Assembly (NCBI GenBank): GCA_029717555.1 | Contig: JAMDHS010000074.1 | Location: forward strand, 1-64,000 | DNA from: Peribolospora baueri | Lineage: Eukaryota > Basidiomycota > Peribolosporomycetes > Peribolosporales > Peribolosporaceae | Reading direction: 5' to 3' | DNA: 64,000 nucleotides | Part shown: positions 10,901-23,141 of the stretch, in pieces | Layout of the letters: each line of letters begins with the position of its first letter | Numbering within the stretch: position 1 is the first letter of the stretch | Translations under genes and position numbers: made by a program | The notes under the pieces: generated by a model | Seen by the model: the letters and a program-made list of their open reading frames with translations, nothing else | Databases searched by the model: none | Told to the model about the DNA's origin: nothing

Positions 10901-12260
10901 GACTGCCCTTTCGGAAATCCTTGGCCTTCGAAGACACGGTCCGTGCAGCCACGGTCGCCTCTGACGACCCGTTGCTCGGCTCTGGGCTGAGGATAGCGCC
11001 CCTCGCCGCATTTCTGTCGCTGAACGAAAGATGGTTTGGAGCGGAGGGGGGACCATTGCGCTCCAGTCCGCCATGGCTACCGCGGTAAAGGAGGAGCAGA
11101 TTGGCCAGAACGCTCTGCGAAGACGTAATCTCCTCCTCCTCGGCACCGAACCTCGCCACTCCGAGCCGGTCCGCGTCGGCTTCGGCGGCGAGCACGGCTT
11201 GCTCAAACTCGTACAGCTGCCGAATCTGACGAGCCTGTTCGGCGGAAGTTGGACGCTCGAAGCGGACGGATGGGAGTTCGTAACGATGGTGGGCCTGCGG
11301 GAAGGGGACGCTGTTGGTGCCGCAGGTAATTGATGTTGGGTCTACGTCTTCCTCCGCCAAGACGGCATTCGCCTGTACTTCCGCTTCTTCCATTCCGTCC
11401 AACACCCTATGATTGTTACGGTGGGTGCCGAAGAGGCGACGCACTCGTTCAGCGAAACCTCTCCTGGGTCGCCGCTCTTCATTTACCTCCACTTGTGCCT
11501 TCACCGCCATCGACGTTCCCGCCGCGTCGTCGCCCTCGTTGATCCTGGTCCGGCTGCTATGAGGAGAGCCGCCATGAGTGGCCCTTTCGCTACCGGTGAT
11601 GATCTCCCCATGCTCGTCGTCAGTGAGCTTCTCAAAGTTGTTCGACGTCCGAGCGCGCCAGTCGAAATACCGCCCGCCGTGGCCGCCAGGGTCCGGGGGA
11701 GAGAAGCGTTCAGTGTCAGGGTAGATCGATGCGCCACCGGACCAAGGGTTGACGAAGGTAACCTGTGAAGGCCTCCTGCGTGGGGTGCGATCCCGGTTGC
11801 GGCTATACAGGCTGGTGTCGTCTTCTGGGTGGACGTGGTAGTTTCGATCAGTCGCATCCGGGTCGTGCAACGATTCGGCAGACGAAGCTGGAGAAGCCTT
11901 GGAACGTCGGCGGCCTCGATAATCCAGGAGAGGAAGATTGCGAGCCGGAAAGTGGAGTGGATCGATGTGGGTGGAATCTGAGTGCACGCTCGCATGGCGA
12001 CGACCAGATGAAACGTAGTAGGGGTTGTTGGTATTTGCCTGAGGGACGGATTGATAGGGTGTGGTTAGATGATTGGTGGAGGAGGTTACTCTCCTGACCG
12101 ACCTGCTCCTCGTATCTGTCGAGGCCAAGCTGTCCCTTCGCGTCGCTGACCCAGAATTGTTGGTCCAAGGCTCAGGAGACGGAGCCCGGCTTCCGCGCAG
12201 ATTCGCGTCGAACGAACGTCTCATGGGCGAGACGGAATGTAAGTGCGCCAACGCCAGCAA
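7937..12260 (-). CDS. PRM10: Prm10/ThrE-family membrane protein, long N-terminus
   Basis: Eight exons (9747-12260, 9445-9655, 9160-9324, 8973-9110, 8572-8894, 8156-8468, 8015-8078, 7937-7943) join in phase to 1244 residues, or 1232 if the second ATG at 12224 is used. The last exon is only 7 nt and ends the protein as ALFSSF. The C-terminal 500 residues match the pheromone-regulated membrane protein 10 / threonine-serine exporter-like (ThrE) family: FVLRLGRALMTHGAPSHRIE, then about ten hydrophobic helices, including GALELASKNVVAGSVRM, a lumenal loop with CYRDAAWPWYQQTPS, and MLAGVLVLVPGN. The first 750 residues are disordered, Ser/Arg-rich and absent from the 383-residue yeast protein. In yeast the gene is pheromone-induced; substrate and role are unknown. 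A run of 12 Gs (a C tract in the transcript) lies in one intron near 9405. Confidence 0.9.
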
Positions 12261-13778
12261 TGCGACAGGATGGAAGGGAGAGAGCCTTAAAAACGAGCTG
12301 GGGAGACAGGAAGGTGGATAAAGGGAAGGGGGTCAGAGTCCAGAGGAGAGCGGACGGGGAGAGGATGTCGAGGTGTCAAAGGAAGAGGTGGTTATCGAGC
12401 GTCCATGTATAGTCAGCGGGGGCTGGAAGGCGAGAGGATGTGAGGTGGCAAAGGAAACGGTGGACGCCGAGCATCGATGAGGGAGCCTCAGAATAAAACT
12501 CCGATCGGCCCGCCATTCCACAGGTTGTCACTCCCAACAAGTCAGCGCCGCTGATGAGGCGGCGGAAAGGGGTGGGCCGCGGGCATGGGACGGCTCTATC
12601 GGGTCATGATGGACATGACAGTCCGGCGGCCACGAGAATGTTCCAACTGAGGTCACGGTGAGGTCACGCAGCACAAGCATCGACGACCGGCTTGGCCACG
12701 GGACTCGGGCCCATGTCCGGTAGTCCTGCGATGACGGGCGAGAGGGCTTACGATCGCAGTAGCGAGTCGCTAGGAGCGTTCCTGAAGCTTGAATGTAGAT
12801 GGAAACATGCATGGCCTGGCCGGGGGGGGAGGGGGGGTGGGGGGCTTCGAGAAGACGACTGCAGTGAGCAAGCCGGCGATCTTCACGCGCCCATGCGCCG
12901 AACAGATTGACCTAGTTGTGGATTGAAGAGCGCAAAAAGCGCAAGGGTACGATAGGGTGAGGTATGGGGGCATGTAGATCAGTAAACGAACGGCGGCTGC
13001 GCTGTGGGATGTCGACGACGGTAAGAAGGACGGAGACGAGGCGGGTAAGCGGCTCTTCATTTATGCAAGTCGACAAAAAAGCCCCGTCCAAGCGGCCCGC
13101 CACCGCCAGGAGGATCGGGAGTGGCTCCGTCGAAGCTATGCCGCCCGGAGTCAGTCAGCCTGGCCTCGCTGTTCGGCGCGTGCACGCCAGCGGACCTTTT
13201 GCGGGGTCAAGGAGAGAGGGTGAAAAGGTAAAGCAAGCCAAACAAAGAAGTGGTGCCCGCCTCCTATGGGAGAATGGTGAATGGTGAATGGGAATGACGG
13301 ACACGACGTACTGGCAGACAGACATGTGCACGTGCCGAGCGAATCACGAGGATGAGCCCGTCGGTCGGATGGATGTGTCTTGCCCTCACGTGGGCCAGCG
13401 CCCCCTCCCCCTAAGCTAGAGTCGGCCCCCAGGCCAGAGTCGGTCGACCTCGTTCTCGAGGTGCAGGCTGACGGCGTTTGTGTTTGTGTTCGACGACGTT
13501 TCTCCGGGTCACGTAACTGCAGTGCGTCAAGGACGGGCCGATCGGGTCACGTGCCCTCCACCTCCACACCGGGTCTGCGTTATATTGGGCCCGCGTTCGG
13601 CCGAGCGAGCGACGCACCTGGCATTCTATCTACTTCCAAAGGAGTCCTTCGGCCAAGACAAATGTGCACAGCGCATACATAAATAAAGGAGGCCACTTGC
13701 ATCGGCGTCGGCAACTTAGAGAGAGATCCCCTTTCCTGCACCCATCTCCATTTCATTCGGTCGTCATCTTCGATCAAC
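12261..13778. promoter_or_regulatory. Divergent promoter, PRM10-type gene / reductase
   Basis: A 1.5-kb gap between divergent starts. It holds G tracts near 12822-12844, three CACGTG boxes at 13329, 13387 and 13548, and ATAAATAA near 13680, about 100 bp upstream of the reductase ATG, which could serve as a TATA element. No gene is supported. Confidence 0.55.
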
Positions 13779-15432
13779 ATGTCGCTTCCTCAGCTTTTCT
13801 TCACCGGCGCCACTGGCTACATTGTGAGCCGGGGTCCTCTTTCCGACGCCGATCCCTTGGCTCCACCACGTCGGTGGGGATGCAGGGGTTCGCGTTCCTT
13901 CGAGCAGCGGGGCAAGCTCATCGTTGTCCTGGTCTTTAAACCCTGGAATTCTTGGCACAGGGAGGTTCCGTGCTCACTACCTTCCTTTCAGACCCCGACC
14001 TCAGCAAGCGCTTCCGCTACGTCGCCTTGGTCAGGAATGACGAGCAGGCAGCGGGGGTCAAGAAGGCCGTTCCGCAGGGCGTGCAGTTCGAGACCCTCAA
14101 CGGCACGCTCGAGGATTCCGCGATCCTCGCAAAGGCCGCCGAGGGCTCTGACGGTGTGTAGTCGTCGTTTGTCTTGCTCCATCCTTCTTCTCGCTGACCT
14201 AATCTTTCTCCGTCGTCCTCTTCCTTCATTGCAGTCGTGATTCACAACGCCGACTCGGACCACGTGGGGGCAGCGACCGCTATCCTGCAGGGCCTGACCG
14301 CCCGCAAGGCGCAAACGGGCAAGCCTTCCATCCTTTTCCACCTCAGCGGCACCGGCGTGCTGAGCGACGGCGCGGCCGGCGAGTACCTCGACGATCTTAT
14401 CCACGACGACTTGGACGTGCGCTCCATTGAGGCCCTCCCTGAGAGCCGGATTCACAGGAATGTGGACATCTTGTTGAGCGAGGCGGGCAAGAGGAGCGAC
14501 ATCAGGAGCTACATCCTCATCCCTCCCACCATCTGTGAGTGGCTCGCGTACCCTGGCCTCCGCTCCTTCTTGCCTACGTCGGGCCTGCGCTCACATGCGT
14601 TCGACATGGCCTCCATCACCCTCTCTTCAGACGGCCGCGGCACCGGCCCGCTGCGCAAGAGCAGCGCCTACCAGCAGATCCCTGCGCTGATCAGGGCGGC
14701 CGTCAAGGACGGTCAGGCTCACTACATCGGAAAAGGCAAGGCCGCTTGGACTCAGGTGAGCGCGGCGGTGCTTTGATTTGGAAAGCGCCTTGCCCAAGGT
14801 TGGAGGTTTGAGAAAGTCGCGTTCGGAGCTGACGGACGACGAATCGGTCGTTTCTGACACCCGATCAGGTGCACGTCGAGGACCTTGCCGATTTTTACGC
14901 CATCCTCCTCCGCTCTGCTCTCGACAACCCTTCAAAGACTCCGATGAATCGGGAAGGCTACTACTTCACGAACACCTCCGAGATGTCCTGGGGACAGCTG
15001 TCGGAAGAGATCGGTAATGCGCTCTACGCGAAGGGACTCGTGAAGACGCCCGGAGCCACGCCTTGGCCGAGCGTGGACGACGCGACCAAGTCGATGGGCA
15101 CGCCGAAAAACGAGTGGACGCTGATGGGCTTTGCTGGAAAGTGAGTGTGCTCGCGTCCGTCGTTTTTTCGCTTTGCAAGTGCGGGGAGGGGAGGCCGAGC
15201 GTTTGCCGTCGCTGATTTGGAGAATGGCTGCATCATTGGTCGCTTGGCGGATCGCTGACGCTCTTCCTGCACGTCCTTCACGCATGCGCCACGCTCGCAC
15301 TCCATCAGTGCCCGCAACGTGTCCACCAACGCGATCAGGCTCGGTTGGAAGCCCAAGCATCAGGGTGTCCAGGCCGTCATCAGTGCGCTGCCCGACGAGA
15401 TTGAGTACGCCAAGCAAGACGGACGGATCTGA
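13779..15432 (+). CDS. NAD(P)-binding Rossmann-fold reductase (atypical SDR)
   Basis: Six exons (13779-13823, 13961-14153, 14235-14534, 14631-14755, 14869-15140, 15309-15432) join in phase to 352 residues. The N-terminus FFTGATGYIGG is the dinucleotide-binding motif of extended or atypical short-chain dehydrogenases, and FRYVALVRNDEQAA supplies the second strand. Further on are VVIHNADSD, HLSGTGVLS and VHVEDLADFYAILL, the last typical of NAD-dependent epimerase/dehydratase-like proteins that fungi use on small carbonyl or sugar-nucleotide substrates. The usual catalytic YxxxK is not evident, so it may be a reductase of the NmrA/phenylcoumaran-reductase type or a regulatory nucleotide binder. 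Substrate is unknown. The first intron splits the glycine motif. Confidence 0.85.
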
Positions 15433-16247
15433 GCTTGGTCCGTTGGTCATCTCGGTGCCGTTGGCTGGGACGGGCGCTGAGAGGGGTTGAGTCAGTCCAT
15501 CATGTGGGGTACCAGCCGTCGGCCGACTAAGGACTGGAATGATTGAACAGGAATAAAGGAATGAAAGGATGGATCACTGCGCTCCTGAGTGTCTCGAACA
15601 TGGTCTGTCTCGCCTCCGTGCGGCATGTAAACGATATTGTGTTCGAGATGAAGGTGAGCGTGGGGTTTGTCTCAGACTCGGACTCGGACTCGTCCCCAGC
15701 ATGCCGGCCGTTGTCCTCCTCCTCGCCGGTCTCGTCCACATGGCAGGGACGGGCGCGGTCGGAGACGGCCGGAGATAGGCGGCGCGGGTGACGTGACGCT
15801 CGGCGGGCTTTCTCCACCTGAGCGTGAGCGGGCCGGCCGCTGGTCGTCGGAGCGATGCTCGTCGTCGTCGTCGTCGTCCTCGCCATCACCATCACCATCA
15901 TCACCACCTCGACACCACCTGACGCCGTCTCTTCCACACCCTCTTCCCCTCCCGGCCTCTTTTCCCCGCCATTCACCCCCACCTCCAATAATACGACAGA
16001 ACAGGGAATACATAAAGAAAAGAATAGACGGACAGCCGCCTCGTCCTTCCACTTGCTTTCTCCTCCCTCGCCCTCTGACCATCCTTTCCCTCTCCGCAAC
16101 GACCTCGTTCCCGCGCCTTGTCCTCCGGCGCACGAGCCAGCTTGGACCCGGTCCCGGAGCCCGTCTGCTCCGCCGCTTATGTATCCGCACCTCCCTCCCT
16201 ACCCCTCCGCGACGACGTCTCCCCATTTCTGAACGCGCCCGGACGAC
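15433..16247. other. Intergenic region, reductase 3' end / RhoGEF promoter
   Basis: No gene supported. It contains a TCG/CATCAC microsatellite near 15853-15907 and pyrimidine-rich DNA from about 15920 up to the RhoGEF start, as expected for a fungal promoter and leader. Confidence 0.55.
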
Positions 16248-19200
16248 ATGGGCACGCAGCCCGACAAGCGAACGACCGCGTATGAAAACATTTTCGGGCG
16301 GCCCAGCGTATCGCACACCCGTCCCCAGCAGTGGCAACAGCAGCAGCAGCAACAACACCTCCACCAGCCGCTACACCTTCATGGGGCGGGCGGTCCAGCC
16401 TTCCAGTCGGCGCCGCTGAGATGGAACTCTATGGCCGGCCATCCTCAGGGCTACCCCGACCGAAGGCAACCGAGCCCGCAGCCGCCCGGTTACATGCTCC
16501 AGATGTCTTCGTACTATCCGCAAGGCATGGCGGCCGGCGGCGATCCTGTGGATCGACGAGCCAGCGTCTCCCCGTCGCTCCGATCCGGCTACTCCGGCTC
16601 CTTCCCCAACGCCAGCCCTGCCGGCCCTAGGATGTCGCTCCTGTCCCCGGACACCACCCAGTCGTCTCCCCAGAGCGCCGACTCGGCCGCTGCCGCAGCG
16701 GCCGCCGCGTATTATGGGGGATCGGGACAGTACACGGCTCACGGAGTGCCGCCCGGGATGTATGTAACCCACCACCAGCCGGAGTACGGCGGCGCCGGAC
16801 CGAGCGCGCAGGCGCTCGATTCGACCGAGCATTCGCCTTCGCCGCGCATCTCGCAGTCTTCCAATCTGCCGCTCCAACAGGCTCAAGGCGCTCCCTACCC
16901 TGCCGCCTACGCTTCCGCCAGCGCGTCCACTGCCTCGATCAGCACGGCCACTTCCGTTGGCAACGGCACGGAGACGCCCACGGCTCTCGGGGGAATGTCC
17001 ACGACGTCTCAGAGCGTTTCTCCGCTTTCTGGAGCCAGCTTCGCGAGTCAAAATTCCAGGGACGGTGGCGGCGATCCGGTTGGCGGGCAATCCGTCACCC
17101 CTGGCCCGCCGCGCTTGCCGAGCATCGAGTTCGCTCCCGAAAAGCGAGACGACTGGGGATGGGGCATGGCCGAGCTGAGCATCAGTAACAGGGGTGGCGC
17201 GCTTCAGAATCCTCCCTCCGCCCAGTCGTCGCATGCCAGCAGCACGGTCAGGCCCGGCGCTGCGGACTCGGACAGCGATGCGAAGGGTGATGACGACGCG
17301 TATGGGGGAATCGGCGCTGCAATGCAAGGCAGTTCTTGGTCGGGCGGGAGTGGTGATAATCGAGGTGGTGAGCATGGTTGAAGTTTCATCCTTCAGTTTG
17401 ACGCTTTCATTTGACCGGGCCTCTGTCGGGCGTGCCGCATGGCATGAGCCTGCCCAACGCACGACGCTGACTTTTCGCTCTCATCCCAATTTTTTTCCGC
17501 ACAGACGAACAATTTTATACCCTTCGCCCCCACGAGTGGCAGTCTGCGGGCTCATCGATTTATGAAGGCCAGCAGCGGCGACGCGGCTCCGTGGAGTCGG
17601 ACCGACGGTCTATCGCCAACTCAGTGTACACTCTTCCGGGAGGCGACCCTTCCGCCCTGTACTACCCACACGGTAGTACAATGTACGGTTCGCAGGCGCC
17701 CTCCTTCAATTCGGCCTTCACTCCCCTCATGCCGTTGTCGTCCATATCGCCCAGCTCTGGCGGATGGGATTCGCGGACGCCCCAGCGGCATCGAACGGCG
17801 TCCGTCTCCACCAATGCCAGCGGACCATACGGTTACGGCATGACGCAGCCACCTCCGGCCGAGTGGCGACGCAGCTCGGAGAGCGTTCGGGTGGGCTCGA
17901 CGCCGACCAAGCACGGGGACGTGCGATCCTTGTCCTTCACCCAAGGCAGCAGGCTGCCCGATTTCCGCAGTCCCGGTTATCCGCGTGCGCCCTCGACGCA
18001 GGCCTCCAGTCCAGCAACCATCCCTCTCAGCGCTCGATCTCAGCCACAGACGCCTGGGCCTCAGCAGTCGAAGAGAGCTCCGCTGGTTTACCCGGCTCTG
18101 CTTAGCCGCGTCGCGGAGGCGTTCAAGATGCGGGTGAACACGGTCGAGCGAGCGAAAGACGGTCTCAGCTATAAGGACGCTTTCGACGGTAGAGAAGCGG
18201 TGGATGTCATTGCGTACATCATCAAGACGACGGATCGTAACCTCGCTCTACTTCTTGGCCGAGCCCTCGACGCGCAAAAGTTCTTCCATGACGTCACATA
18301 CGACCATCGCCTTCGGGATTCGCCCAACGAGCTGTACCAGTTCCGACAGCGTCTCCCCAGCCCTTTCGTCAGTGCTGACGAGAACTACGAGGACGGCAGC
18401 GTGTATCGCGACCACCGGGACCATGGCAGCGGTGCGCTCCCGCCTCTTCCCAAGGACGCGGCAGCCAACGTGGCGGCGGCTGCAGCCACGGGAAGCACGA
18501 GAAGTACGGCGACGACGGCGACGACTACTCGGACCAATTCGACGACCAGCAGCCTCGCCCCGTCCGCGTCAGTCAGCTCGGTGAACGCCATGTCCGACCC
18601 CGAACTCTTCTCAACTCCACCCACCTCCGTTCCTCCTTCTGACACCACCCACGGACACCAAAGCGGGAGCGCTCCTCCGAGTGCACAGCCTGACACGCCT
18701 CTGCGTCGGCCAGCAAGCATTAGTTCTCTAGCGAGCGAGGAGGACTCTTTGCCTTGCGGCGTTTTCACCCTTCTCACCGACTGCTACTCGCCCACGTGCA
18801 CGAGGGATAAGCTTTGTTACAGCATCGCTTGCCCGCGGCGGCTCGAGCAGCAGGCTAAGTTGAACATGAAGCCTCAACCGGGGCTGCAGAGGAGTGTCAG
18901 CTCGGAGAGTTTGGGAGAGGTTAAGGTGCGTGAGATAATGGTGTTGGACGAGCCGAGAGCGCCATGCCCTTTTTACACGCTTCGATCATTCTTGGACGAG
19001 ATCGTACTAACGACCCATGCTCGTGACTTGCTCAGGAACCCGGCACGTTGTGGGTACATTCGGTGCCGAAAGAGGTACTCGACAAGGTGTCGGACACGGA
19101 GAAGAAACGACAGGAGGCGATCAACGAGGTGATCTATACGGAACGGGACTTCGTCAAGTCGATCGAGTACTTGCGGGATGTGAGCTCTTGTTCGTTCGAC

Positions 19201-22200
19201 TGCTCGAGCTTGCGAAGGGAGGGGGGTGGTCGAACTGACGCTGAAGAACGCTCCACCTACCGTTGCAGGTCTGGATCAAGCCCCTGCGGAACTCGAACGT
19301 AATTCCAGAGGAACGGCGGGACGACTTCATCACCCAAGTTTTCTGGAACGTGCTCGAGATCCACTCGGTCAACTCTCGGCTCTCGGATCTGTTGACACGG
19401 CGCCAGAAGCAGCAGCACGTTGTCGAGCGCATCGGAGATATCCTCCTCGAAGTCGCGCCCCTCTTCGAGCCCTTTGTCAAGTACGGCGCGCATCAGCTGT
19501 ACGGCAAGTACGAGTTCGAGAAGGAAAAAGGGTCCAATCCTGCTTTTGCCAAGTTCGTGGAAGTCAGTGATGCATCTTTCCTGTTGGAGTCTCTTCTCGA
19601 CGTTTGGACGCTGATCCACTCGCTCTTTCGACACAGGACACGGAGCGCCTGCCGGAGTCGAACAAGCTTGAGCTCAACGGCTACCTGACGAAGCCGACCA
19701 CGCGTCTAGCCCGATACCCTCTTCTCCTTGGCGTTGTGCTCAAGTACACTCCCGAAGACAGTACCGACCAGCAGCCCATACAGAAGGTGATCAAGATCGT
19801 GCGAGAGTTCCTCGCAAAGGTCAACCTGGAGAGCGGGAAGTCGGAGAACAGGTTCAACCTCGCGCAGCTCGACCAGCAGCTCGTCTTCAAGCAAGGCGAG
19901 GCCGTCGACCTTCGTCTGCGAGACGAGCAGCGAGAGCTCGTGTTCAAGGGCCCGCTCAAGAAGCGCGGTGGGACGCAGAGCGATAGCGCCGAGCTGCAGG
20001 TCTTCTTGTTCGATCATGCTCTCCTCATGGTCAAGCAGAAGACGGTGCACAAGAATGACCAATACAAGGTGTATCGGAAGGTGAGCATTTGACGCCCGGT
20101 TCAGTTTTATACGATCGCTTTTCATGTCGTGACGTCCCGCCTCCCTGTTCCCTTACAGCCTATCCCTCTTGAGCTTCTGACGGTGACCGTGTACGACGAC
20201 GTGCCGACTGGCAAAGGTAGCGGAGCTCGTCAACCCAAGTCGGTCGTGTCGCGCACCTCGACGGGCACAAAGTCGCTCATATCCGGCCCTGCGCTCGCGA
20301 TCAAGCAGGACAATAAGCAGGGCTACGCGCTTACTTTCACTTACCTGGGTAAGAAAGGGTACACCATTACGCTCTGGGCGCAGACGTTCGTGAGCCGCCA
20401 GAAGTGGTTTGAGAACATTGAGAAGAGGCAACAAATTCTTCGAGAACGGAGCAACGTTTTCGAGACCTTGCTACTCTCCGAAGGCTTCTTTTCCGGCGCC
20501 AACAAGGTCGTCTGTGCCGTGCCGTTCGGTGAGTCCGCCGTCGTCGTTTCGAATTAGGCTTCGCGTGCGTGATTTGTGGTGGGGCTGACGCTTGCATTAT
20601 TCTCACCCTCTCCTTCAGATTTTGGTCGAAGGATCATCTACGGCACCGACGACGGCGTGTACCTCTCTACCCTGGGAGAAAAGGCCCGCGAGCCGATCAA
20701 GGTCCTTCCTCTTCCTGGCGTGACTCAGGTGGACGTACTGGAGGAGTACCAGATCCTCATCGTCCTCGCAGGTGAGCTGTACTTGTTAGTGGTCGCTTTG
20801 GCGCTCGCTTTCGTGTCGTTCACGTCCGAGAAATTCTGCCCTGTTCTCAGAGAAATCGGTGCACACCTTCAACCTCGATTCGCTCGACCCGTCGGATCCG
20901 ATCGGTTCGCTCAAACGCGGCAGGCGTATTTCCTCTCACACGTCTTTCTTCCGCGCTGGCACCTGTCTCGGTCGAACGCTCGTCTGCGTCGTCAAGTCGT
21001 CCTCGCTCTCGTCTACCATCAAAACCTTGGAGCCGATCGATCAGAACGTCCGAGGCAAAAAGCAGCCAACCTTCCGCAAGCTCCTCCAGGGCGGGAACGA
21101 CGCACTGAGGGTGTTCAAGGAGTTCTACATCCCGACCGAGTCGAGCTCGATCCACTTCCTCAAGTCCAAGCTTTGCGTCGGCTGCACTAAGGGTTTCGAG
21201 ATCGTCGACCTGGAGACGCTCGACACTCAGGGCCTGCTCGATCCCGCGGACACGAGTTTGGACTTTGTCCAGAGGCGCGAGAACGTCAAGCCGATCGCCA
21301 TTTATCGCATCGAGGGGGAGTTCTTGTTGTGCTACGACGGTGAGTAGAGGGCAGCTTTGTTTGTCATTCTGGCCTGCGCGTGCTCAAGCTGATGACCGAC
21401 TCTGGTTTTCGCCTGTCTTGGATCTTCTCCCAGAGTTCGCCTTTTACGTCAACAAGAACGGCTGGCGAGCGAAGCAGGACTGGATCATTCACTGGGAAGG
21501 CTCTCCGACTTCGTTCGGTGGGTATGGAGGATGCAGTCGATGGTCAACTCTGCTGTCGTGTATCACTGACTTGACTCACTTGCTCCACACGTCCTCCTCA
21601 CGTATCTGGTAGCGCTTCACCTGCCCTATGTCCTCGCCTTCGAGCCGACATTCGTCGAGGTACGGCACGTGGAGACGGGCGCTCTACACCAGATCATTAC
21701 AGGTTCCAACCTTCGATGCCTCTTCGCCGATACGCCTCCGACTGGTTCGACCCACGCTCAAAAGGCAGCCGCGGCAGCTGCAGCGGCGCAGGCCGCCGCT
21801 CAGGCTGCGGCGGCCATACCCGCACCAGGACCTTACGGCATGCACCCGTACGGACCGCATCCGCGTCAGGCATTTGGCTACGGCGGGCCGGCGGGACGGC
21901 AGCAGCCGATACCGGGATACCCACATCAACCTGGAGGGTATGGGATGGGATACGCTCCACCTCGTCCACCTCCGATGGCCGGTCCGGGATATCCTCCAGA
22001 CCCGTATACGTTCGCCAGGCAACAGGCCGCCGCTCACGCGCGCGCACAGGCCGCAGCTGCTGCTGCGGCTCAGCGGAATCCGGTGTGGGAGAGCGTGGCT
22101 GCGAGCCGAGGGCAGATTGTGTTCGTGGGAGACGATAAGGTGATGGCCATCAAGCTGGCGGACGGCTTGGGCGCGAGGAAAAGCGAGCGCGCGAACGGTC

Positions 22201-22208
22201 ATGATTAG
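16248..22208 (+). CDS. ROM2: Rom2-type Rho guanine-nucleotide exchange factor
   Basis: Ten exons (16248-17367, 17505-18925, 19036-19179, 19269-19562, 19637-20080, 20159-20528, 20619-20771, 20851-21339, 21434-21517, 21613-22208) join in phase to 1704 residues. Order: a disordered Gln/Ser/Pro-rich N-terminus (1-565), a DEP domain (about 569-655, LLSRVAEAFKMRV to PNELYQF), a Dbl-homology domain (about 870-1055, INEVIYTERDFVKSIEYL and LARYPLLLGVVLKYT), a PH domain (to about 1245), and a CNH/citron domain (about 1265-1600, IIYGTDDGVYL, ILIVLAEKSVHTFNL, YVLAFEPTFVEVRHVETG). This architecture is that of fungal Rom1/Rom2, which activates Rho1 at the cortex for cell-wall integrity and beta-glucan synthesis. 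The tail is Ala/Gln/Pro-rich. The RhoGAP gene lies about 3.5 kb downstream. Confidence 0.95.
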
Positions 22209-22773
22209 AATCCGCTTCGTCTCGTCTCGTTTCGTCGTACGCTGAAGTGGGCGGCCCTGTGCCGGAGATCGAGATCGATGGCCCTCGTTCGTTTCGTCGT
22301 TTTATCCCCTCTTTGCCCTCCAGTATGTACCACCTTGACCTCCGTATATAAGGCTGAGCGGATCTCCCCTGTCCGATCCTAGCAACGTCTTGCCACCCTT
22401 CCCTTTCGTTTCTTTCTTTCTTTCATTCTTTTTTCCCCCTCTCTCGCCGTGCATATCTTCCTTCTCCTCAGCATCTTCTCATTCCGGGTCGGCCCTGCAG
22501 CTCGATTCCGCCTCTCCCGCCACCCTTTTTCTGCACGCACGTCTGTTGTTGCTCTTCCTCTTCTTTTTCTATCCTTCTTGGTTCCTGGTCCTTGATCTGT
22601 GGTGATGCCGGCTGGCTTCCTGCTCTTTGTCCGTCGTTGCCTTCCTTCTCCCTCTATTCCCTCTGCTCTGTTCATGACATGACATGTACGAATTCAAGGG
22701 ATGAACAGCACCGTGGAAGGCAACAGGTTCTGCCCAAGATGTAGGAGGAGAGGAGGGTAGCATAGAGAGAGAT
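22209..22773. promoter_or_regulatory. RhoGEF 3' region and promoter of small gene
   Basis: TATATAAG sits at about 22344-22351, followed by nearly 200 bp of pyrimidine-rich DNA, a normal fungal promoter layout for a gene starting at 22774. The open frame at 22390-22605 is pure low-complexity and is likely leader. Confidence 0.4.
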
Positions 22774-23141
22774 ATGACGGCAAGTGAGTATGCCGCTTTT
22801 CACTCTATCATGGCAAGTACCTCACTGAGCTAACCCTGTCCGTGCTGTTTGGCAGCATCAGACAACTCACCTGCATTGGACAACAACATTGGAGCGCCAA
22901 ACTCTATCCTGGACGACCTCGACCACCTCAATTTTCCGGATTGGATCAGGTTGAAGAAAGAGACCGTGAGATGGAAAGGGCAAAGTTGCAGGAGGCGGCG
23001 AAAGAGTTCGAGTGGGTGGCGAAGACGATGCTCGAGATTGCAAAGACGCAGGATCCTCGCGAGATTAGGGAAGTTTGGGAAATAGCAATAGTCAGCGCGG
23101 CATCTTCGTCCAACATGGACTGGTGTCACCCTTTTCTATGA
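22774..23141 (+). CDS. Small unrecognised helical protein, uncertain model
   Basis: ATG at 22774 with a short first exon (ATG ACG GCA A, then GTGAGT) splices in phase to an acceptor at about 22855, giving an acidic segment SDNSPALDNNIGAPNSILDD and DHLNFPDWIRLKKET. From about 22980 the plausible coding frame shifts to a helical, heptad-like segment (EAAKEFEWVAKTMLEIAKTQ, REIREVWEIAI) that runs to a stop at 23141. The two frames would join in phase only if a 26-nt piece from GTGAGA to TTGCAG were removed, which is shorter than any intron seen elsewhere in the window. A sequence error or a wrong model is possible. I do not recognise the family; its size and coiled-coil look resemble small kinetochore or adaptor-complex subunits, but that is only a resemblance. 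Confidence 0.35.

Noticed and set aside
16371-17462. 363-codon minus-strand open frame
   Set aside because: Shadow of the first RhoGEF exon; Arg/Gly-rich without a domain.
22390-22605. 71-codon hydrophobic plus-strand open frame
   Set aside because: Phe/Leu/Ser runs come from a pyrimidine tract typical of a fungal 5' leader; not a credible membrane protein.
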